Source of the DNA: HGM05232 sp964646495
GTDB taxonomy: Bacteria; Bacteroidota; Bacteroidia; Bacteroidales; Muribaculaceae
Length of the DNA stretch: 11,539 nucleotides
Direction: 5' to 3'
Assembly (NCBI GenBank): GCA_964646495.1
Contig: CAZYEO010000077.1
Coordinates: 1-11,539, forward strand
The notes beneath the pieces were generated by a model. It was not told the origin of the DNA, did not search any database, and saw nothing but the letters and a program-made list of their open reading frames with translations. Both the position numbers and the translations under genes were made by a program. Each line of letters starts with the position of its first letter. Position 1 is the stretch's first letter. Positions 7,023 through 11,539 of this stretch are shown here, piece after piece.

Positions 7023-8852
7023 TTATTGTGTGCTTCGCGGTTGAATTTCAGAACACACCCATAGTGCTATTGCTCGAGTCATCACAAGATCATCATGATA
7101 GCCATCTTTTGCGCCGAAAGATCCGTTTGCCTTGTGTTCGTATAGAAGGAGTTCGGTAATTGCATCGGGGTTTCGTTCGGTATATCTCTTATCGCGCACG
7201 CGACCAATTAGAGCATATATAATTTTCAATTTAGTAGCCCGGTTGGTGTGAAATCCGAGTTTCATGGTTTTGCCGTCGGAGCTGCGTCGATAGTATAAAT
7301 TACGGTAAACCCCCTCCATTGAAGCCAACGCGAGCCCTCCGTCGCCCAAAGATCCGCGAGTGTCGTAGGTGTTGCTTTCGATTACTAAAAGTGCATTGCA
7401 ATACCATGCTGCAATTTGAGCAGCTTTCCATGGTAAAATATCCAGGTCGAGATGACCGCGCCACTCAGCCACAAGTGCAGGCGCACCGGGATTTAATCTG
7501 TCGAATACCGAAATCACCGAGAAGTCGCTCTCTTCCGATGCACCCCCGATATCCATCGACACCACATATCGATTGCGGAATTTCAGGTCATAATCCGGTA
7601 CGCGCCACACCGATAGCTTTCCAAGCATATCGTTGCAAAAATGCAGATTGCGCAGGGCAGCCGCTCCCTTTTGAGCATCCCCTTCCAATTCACCTCGAAA
7701 TAGCGGAGCATGCGTATCATTGCGCAACCCCTCCACAGCATTTGGAGAGAAGGCGTTGAGGTCGGTAGCGTTGAATGCTTCGGATGGAGTGGATGGATAT
7801 TCGGCAAGCATAAGCCGGTGAGTGTGATATTCCAGCCGTTTGCGGTGATACCAATTGATTTGTTCGAGAGATAGCCCCATATCGTGCCACAATGCTCGCT
7901 CATATTCATCCATTTCATTCCACAACTGCATAGGATCGTCCACCTCTAAGCGATAAATCTCCAATTCATGCCACGGGATGAATATGGGAGTTTTGTCGCT
8001 TTTACCTTCGTTGGCACGAAGCCATTCCGTATGAAAGAAGTTACCAATACCGTTGGCAGTGCTTTCAATCACTATCAACGAGAGAGGCATGAGCGGGATA
8101 GGAGCGCAAACAGCACGCACCAAATCTCCGGGAGCGTTTTTGACGGTACTACGCCAGAAAGCGACCTCGGTGAGATGTGCCATAGAAATATCATTGCCAC
8201 GTGTAGATTCTTGCGCATAAGAGGAGCTTACCGAGACTGTGCAATCGCGTCCGGTGAGTAGGCTGACATTGTTCATGCGCTCATAGGGTTTAAATTTCAG
8301 CGGTGCATCACCGGGGAGATATTGCTGCGGATAATCGCGGAGCAATTTTGAATACATCCCCCGGATATTTGCGGCAGAATTTATGACATGGGCGCATATA
8401 GCACTATTGCGTCCCTCGCGCAATACTATTTGAATCCATGCCATATATACCTGTGTCAAAGTACTCCCGCCGCATTGGCGTGATTTTAAAACGATAACTC
8501 TCAGAGGATCGTCGTTAAGTCGTTGTTTTTCGAGCAGAGCAAGAAAACGTCGTTGTGGAGCATTGAGAACAAACGGGATAGTCCCGGCTCCGAGTTTGTC
8601 TCTGATTTTCACACAAGTCACAGCCCAAAATTCAAAATCGTGTTCGAATCTGAGTATTTCGAGGGAGTGCCACGGCATCGATGGGTTGAATCGATAATCG
8701 CGAAGCATAGTATCCGGGAGATATAGATAACCATGATCAGGTATCAATGTTTTGGTGCGTGCTCCCGAACATGCGCGCCCCGTGAGCGGATCGTAGAGGG
8801 TGGGGCGCGGCTGGCGGCGCATATTTTCGGTGGTAAGTTCATTTAAGGTCAT
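7023..8852 (-). CDS. Phage-type terminase large subunit (ATPase and nuclease)
   Basis: Terminase large subunits pump phage DNA into the prohead and cut it. This 609-residue protein has both engines. ATPase: NAPQ adenine-contact-like motif (97-100), Walker A KSRQCGGST (123-131), Walker B-like ISMAHLTEVAFW (222-233) with catalytic E229, and coupling motif IESTANG (262-268). Nuclease (RNase H-like): DIGG with D434, IESNT with E492, and GYHDDLVMTRA (584-594) with D587/D588. None of these is broken, and there is no frameshift or internal stop, arguing against decay. Residues 1-95 form an N-terminal extension (YDPLTG, HDFEFWAVTCVKIRDK) that I recall as typical of Bacteroidales terminases, unverified. 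It is 14 bases downstream of the tail-like gene, on the same strand, and 84 bases before GSCFA. No small terminase gene is visible. A Walker A with CGG is unusual in detail but fits the R-x-x-G-x-S/T pattern. Confidence 0.9.
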   Translation of the reverse strand: MTLNELTTENMRRQPRPTLYDPLTGRACSGARTKTLIPDHGYLYLPDTMLRDYRFNPSMPWHSLEILRFEHDFEFWAVTCVKIRDKLGAGTIPFVLNAPQRRFLALLEKQRLNDDPLRVIVLKSRQCGGSTLTQVYMAWIQIVLREGRNSAICAHVINSAANIRGMYSKLLRDYPQQYLPGDAPLKFKPYERMNNVSLLTGRDCTVSVSSSYAQESTRGNDISMAHLTEVAFWRSTVKNAPGDLVRAVCAPIPLMPLSLIVIESTANGIGNFFHTEWLRANEGKSDKTPIFIPWHELEIYRLEVDDPMQLWNEMDEYERALWHDMGLSLEQINWYHRKRLEYHTHRLMLAEYPSTPSEAFNATDLNAFSPNAVEGLRNDTHAPLFRGELEGDAQKGAAALRNLHFCNDMLGKLSVWRVPDYDLKFRNRYVVSMDIGGASEESDFSVISVFDRLNPGAPALVAEWRGHLDLDILPWKAAQIAAWYCNALLVIESNTYDTRGSLGDGGLALASMEGVYRNLYYRRSSDGKTMKLGFHTNRATKLKIIYALIGRVRDKRYTERNPDAITELLLYEHKANGSFGAKDGYHDDLVMTRAIALWVCSEIQPRSTQ

Positions 8853-8866
8853 GATAAAAGTGTGTT

Positions 8867-11266
8867 TTATTTCCGAAAAACTATTCGGATGTCGGTGATA
8901 CGTGTATCGTGGTCGCCCATGCCATCAATTTCGAGCCGCAGGGTGCGAAATTGAGGACTGAAAAGAGGGACCCACAAAGGTGAGCGCACAGCTCCCGAAA
9001 TATTAATGCTGTTGATAAGTACTCCGTGGCAACTCCTTCCGTTTTCGCCATAGATAGTGAGAGATATAGATGAATTTTGCGCCAGAATGTTCCACGAAAT
9101 ATTTATCGGGGGATTATCTACTGCAAAAGGTTTTGATCGATAAGAAATGTGTTGGTCGGTGTCATTCTCCACCGAAAGATTCAACATATTGCCGTAGCCA
9201 TTAACCCCAATCGGAAAATAATTATCGGAAAACAGAGTTTTGATGAAAATATCGCGCGAATATGTATGCCAATCCGAGCAATCGGCCACCGTCACGCGAC
9301 CATTGGAGTCGGTGCACCACAATTCATCGTGTAGAGCCACATAAGCAACCGATGAGGCTTCAATATTTTTAGCCACGAGAGTAAGAGTGTCGCCGGCGAG
9401 TTTATAGATGTTGCGAGATGCCGCGAGTGCAATTGCTCCGTTTATGTGACATAGCATGCGAGCAGAGTCCACCGACAGATTATGTATCAAACGATATTCT
9501 CCCGATGCCGAGATTGCAAAGATGCCTTGTGAAGTGAAGGCATATAGAGGAAATTTGCTGAAAATATTGCTCGATACAGGTTTCACCGCTTCGCACACAG
9601 CATTTACACATCCATCCCCTACATTGATGCGACTCACTACCGAAAACGGATTGCCGGGATACGTATGGAAAATAGAGGATTGTGCTGTTTCCATTATATT
9701 TGTTTCGGCAGGTATCGGGAGAAAATCATCATCGGTGGGGGTGAATGACTGCGGCATCAAATCGGTAGAAACCGCATAGGCAAATTCTCCACTTTCGGCA
9801 GCTGTGATGTTGCTTTCCCATATCCACACCTTTCCGGCTCTCAACATTCGGATGCAGATATGAGTGGCACGCCTATCGGGATAGGTGATAAGAGCACCGA
9901 GCGAGGTGGAAGAGTGGGGATGAACCGAGTGAGTAACTATTTCGCTAATACCCGAAAATGTGCTTATCCGAGTGGTGATAAGTGTAGAACAGGGTATTTT
10001 TTCAACATTTCCATGGCTCATTGTGGCAAAATTCCATCCTCCCGAAATACGCATGCGCAAATTTCCACCCGAAAGATGATTTTGGAGAGAGGTGAGAATC
10101 ATTGGAGACAGATTGCGAGTGTTGCAAATAGAATTGAATTGTAGCGACGATACCGAGCGATTGTAAATCCCTGCTTTCGATATAGCCCAAGTACGATCCG
10201 ATAGCGAGCCACCCGAAGTGTCGGCACTTTTTTCCACCCCTTGAGCTATAAACTTTCCTGCTCTTAATGCTGCCATGTCGGTGCATACGGCAGCCAGATG
10301 CCAGTTTTGAGAATTTATGAGAGAATTGCCACTTTCCGAATTTAGATTATGAGGGAGAGTGTAGCTCAAAAAATATGTACGTGTGCCTGATGTACCAGAA
10401 GTGTCGCAACGATAGTCGATAGGGTGGGATGTGTTGATGGGATCGGTAGAGGATGCAACATATATCTCCACGGCTTTTATGAGCGAATCCCAGTTTTCGG
10501 CAGGGGCATCAAGCACCGTCAGTCCTATGCGAAAACTCGATAACTGTAATGTGGCACTATCCACTCCCGATGCGAGATTGACGGTGGCGTTTATTCGTGC
10601 AGTGCCTTGAACGCCACACCCCAATATCATCGGTGCGCTTGCATGAATCAGAGAGTCGTCCCACAATCGCACGGCATATCTTGCCATCACCGGTTGTACC
10701 CATTTGCCTTGCGAGTGCAATTTGCGTGAAGCCGATAGATACGATTCGGATGCCAATTGCGAATAATTATTCACATCCTTAGAGGCGAGAGGAGTTTTCC
10801 ACAATGAATATGATGACACAAACCGGTAGGAGGGAATTTCGATGTTGTGAGTCATAATTTCGGCAGTGGAAAGGGTGAACGAGGGGATTGCATCAGCAAT
10901 ATAGAGTGGAACATAGGTAGAGGGAGCAATATAACGAAGATGTCGCATGCCATTGGCAGTGCTCAATGCCACGAAATCGCCGATGGAGGAAGCTGCGATA
11001 ATTTCGCTATCTGCTTGATATAGCTCGCAATCGAGGGTGGTGTAGGTGTGTGATGAATATGTGCCGTGCAAGAAAACCGTGCGTCCCACAGATGTGATGA
11101 TGTGATAAGTGTCGGCACGCAGATGCAGAGTAAGCAATCGTGCGCCGGGAGGGAGAGTGGCAAGAGGGTCCGGATTGCCGACGGTGGCGAGTTCGTTGTT
11201 GAGATTTCGGAGATTGAGTGTATGCTCCGCATTGGTGATTGGGGATATTGAGAGTGTGTGTTTCAT
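8867..11266 (-). CDS. Large phage tail / DNA-stabilisation-like structural protein (putative)
   Basis: A 799-residue protein I cannot assign firmly. It has no signal peptide or membrane segment and is rich in beta-strand, Ser and Thr. Features resembling podovirus head-tail stabilisation or tail proteins of Bacteroidales phages are: ARYAVRLWDDSLIHASAPMI (195-214, a recurrent 'RYALRLYDGS...SAP' segment in that group), PLYAFTSQGIFAIS (573-586) followed by DSARMLCHINGAIALAASRNIYKL (600-623), and a C-terminal domain (about 700-799) with SLTIYGENG and PQFRTLRLEI. Repeated strand-turn units such as IGDFVALSTANGMRHL (95-110), GAIALAASRNIYKL and HDELWCTDSNGRVTV (646-660) suggest a beta-propeller. These family parallels are from memory, not a search. 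The ATG at 11266 lies about 22 bases after a predicted transcript start. It precedes the terminase by 14 bases, so both are probably one transcript. An alternative is an unrelated bacterial propeller or adhesin. Confidence 0.6.
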   Translation of the reverse strand: MKHTLSISPITNAEHTLNLRNLNNELATVGNPDPLATLPPGARLLTLHLRADTYHIITSVGRTVFLHGTYSSHTYTTLDCELYQADSEIIAASSIGDFVALSTANGMRHLRYIAPSTYVPLYIADAIPSFTLSTAEIMTHNIEIPSYRFVSSYSLWKTPLASKDVNNYSQLASESYLSASRKLHSQGKWVQPVMARYAVRLWDDSLIHASAPMILGCGVQGTARINATVNLASGVDSATLQLSSFRIGLTVLDAPAENWDSLIKAVEIYVASSTDPINTSHPIDYRCDTSGTSGTRTYFLSYTLPHNLNSESGNSLINSQNWHLAAVCTDMAALRAGKFIAQGVEKSADTSGGSLSDRTWAISKAGIYNRSVSSLQFNSICNTRNLSPMILTSLQNHLSGGNLRMRISGGWNFATMSHGNVEKIPCSTLITTRISTFSGISEIVTHSVHPHSSTSLGALITYPDRRATHICIRMLRAGKVWIWESNITAAESGEFAYAVSTDLMPQSFTPTDDDFLPIPAETNIMETAQSSIFHTYPGNPFSVVSRINVGDGCVNAVCEAVKPVSSNIFSKFPLYAFTSQGIFAISASGEYRLIHNLSVDSARMLCHINGAIALAASRNIYKLAGDTLTLVAKNIEASSVAYVALHDELWCTDSNGRVTVADCSDWHTYSRDIFIKTLFSDNYFPIGVNGYGNMLNLSVENDTDQHISYRSKPFAVDNPPINISWNILAQNSSISLTIYGENGRSCHGVLINSINISGAVRSPLWVPLFSPQFRTLRLEIDGMGDHDTRITDIRIVFRK

Positions 11267-11294
11267 TGTACTGAATCAAGGTGAGAATCGAACA

Positions 11295-11302
11295 CAAAGG
11301 TA
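11295..11302 (-). promoter_or_regulatory. Bacteroidetes -7 element upstream of the tail-like/terminase pair
   Basis: On the - strand the bases read TACCTTTG, a perfect TAnnTTTG -7 element about 28 bases before the ATG at 11266. At the expected -33 distance (about 11322-11327) there is no TTTG, so the upstream half is poor. This suggests a weak or regulated promoter using host-type sigma recognition. Confidence 0.45.
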
Positions 11303-11456
11303 ATGTAGCTTGGCATAGTAGAATGGTGAAAAAAGGACATTAGGAAGCTCGCTAAAGAGGGTGAAGTGCTTTCGAGGGAATTTTTTGTGGTTTGTGGTGG
11401 GGGTTTTTGGCAGAGCGAGGATGTAGGCATCTTAATTTATGGAGAATAAGATACTT

Positions 11457-11488
11457 GGATACGATTCTTTAATATATGAATCATACCC
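11457..11488 (-). repeat. Imperfect inverted repeat forming an RNA-like hairpin on the - strand
   Basis: On the - strand, GGGTATGATTC and GAATCGTATCC form an 11-pair stem around a 10-base AT-rich loop. Nine pairs are Watson-Crick and two are G-U wobbles; on the + strand the same two positions are A-C mismatches. The structure therefore favours a - strand RNA. It is not followed directly by a T-run, so a simple terminator is doubtful; it lies upstream of the predicted transcript start of the tail-like gene. Confidence 0.45.
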
Positions 11489-11539
11489 GTTGGTGAAATT
11501 AAATCAGTGAGTATAATGGGGTTGTTGTTAATGTGGTTT

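Larger units (their letters stand above)
11267..11539. other. Non-coding stretch at the right edge
   Basis: No convincing coding region is seen in 273 bases. The - strand has one open stretch of about 34 codons entering from the right edge and ending near 11435; it has no recognisable features. The stretch holds the -7 element at 11295-11302, a strongly strand-biased G/T-rich run (about 11380-11410) and the hairpin at 11457-11488. Confidence 0.6.

Noticed and set aside
7319..7759. 146-codon open frame on the + strand inside the terminase gene
   Set aside because: It is an antisense shadow of a gene with strong motifs; its translation has low-complexity Pro/Arg/His content and no recognisable domain.
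6960..11331. Possible attachment-site direct repeats flanking the phage-like pair (TTGGCA and GGTGAAA occur on both sides, near 6960-6989 and 11310-11331)
   Set aside because: The shared words are short, lie at different spacing (23 versus 15 bases) and are mixed with mismatches; this is what chance gives in AT-rich promoter regions.
11516..11539. ATG followed by hydrophobic codons running off the right edge on the + strand
   Set aside because: Only eight codons are visible and no TAnnTTTG promoter precedes it; too little to call a gene start.
1..11539. CRISPR array, tRNA or rRNA gene, insertion sequence, toxin-antitoxin pair
   Set aside because: No regularly spaced repeats, cloverleaf or rRNA-like sequence, transposase or paired small genes were found on reading both strands.

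Overview
The window looks like chromosomal DNA from a Bacteroidales bacterium, probably a gut or Muribaculaceae-like lineage. The evidence is a set of Bacteroidetes hallmarks: a fused MurF-alanine racemase, a GSCFA-family protein beside it, a BspA-type leucine-rich-repeat secreted protein, and promoters of the TTTG / TAnnTTTG type instead of the E. coli type. The family assignment is inference; no marker RNA is present.

The left part (1-2303) reads on the + strand. It holds a cytidylyltransferase for a nonulosonic (sialic-acid-like) sugar, cut by the window edge and lacking its usual N-terminal nucleotide-binding signature. After that, behind a well-formed Bacteroidetes promoter, come a type I L-asparaginase (ansA) and a tRNA adenosine deaminase (tadA), whose reading frames overlap by 23 bases. 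A small bidirectional terminator-like inverted repeat separates tadA from the convergent genes that follow.

The middle part (2318-6938) reads on the - strand. In transcription order it holds a GSCFA/SGNH-type protein with a GTG start, the MurF-Alr fusion (joined to it by a one-base TAATG overlap), and a secreted leucine-rich-repeat protein whose start codon follows a perfect 8-bp tandem duplication. GSCFA and MurF-Alr look translationally coupled and probably serve the cell envelope. The Alr half makes D-alanine, and the MurF half would add D-Ala-D-Ala to the peptidoglycan precursor.

The right part (7023-11266, - strand) is the unusual segment. It is a two-gene unit of phage ancestry: a 799-residue beta-rich protein resembling podovirus-type tail/DNA-stabilisation proteins, followed 14 bases later by a complete terminase large subunit with ATPase and nuclease motifs intact. 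No small terminase, portal, capsid, protease, integrase or lysis gene is visible, and the order (tail-like before terL) is the reverse of the usual packaging-to-tail order. It sits directly beside cell-wall genes and has its own promoter-like element. Either it is the edge of a prophage that continues past 11539, or it is a retained (domesticated) phage-derived pair. The last 273 bases are non-coding as far as can be seen and contain an RNA-like hairpin on the - strand.
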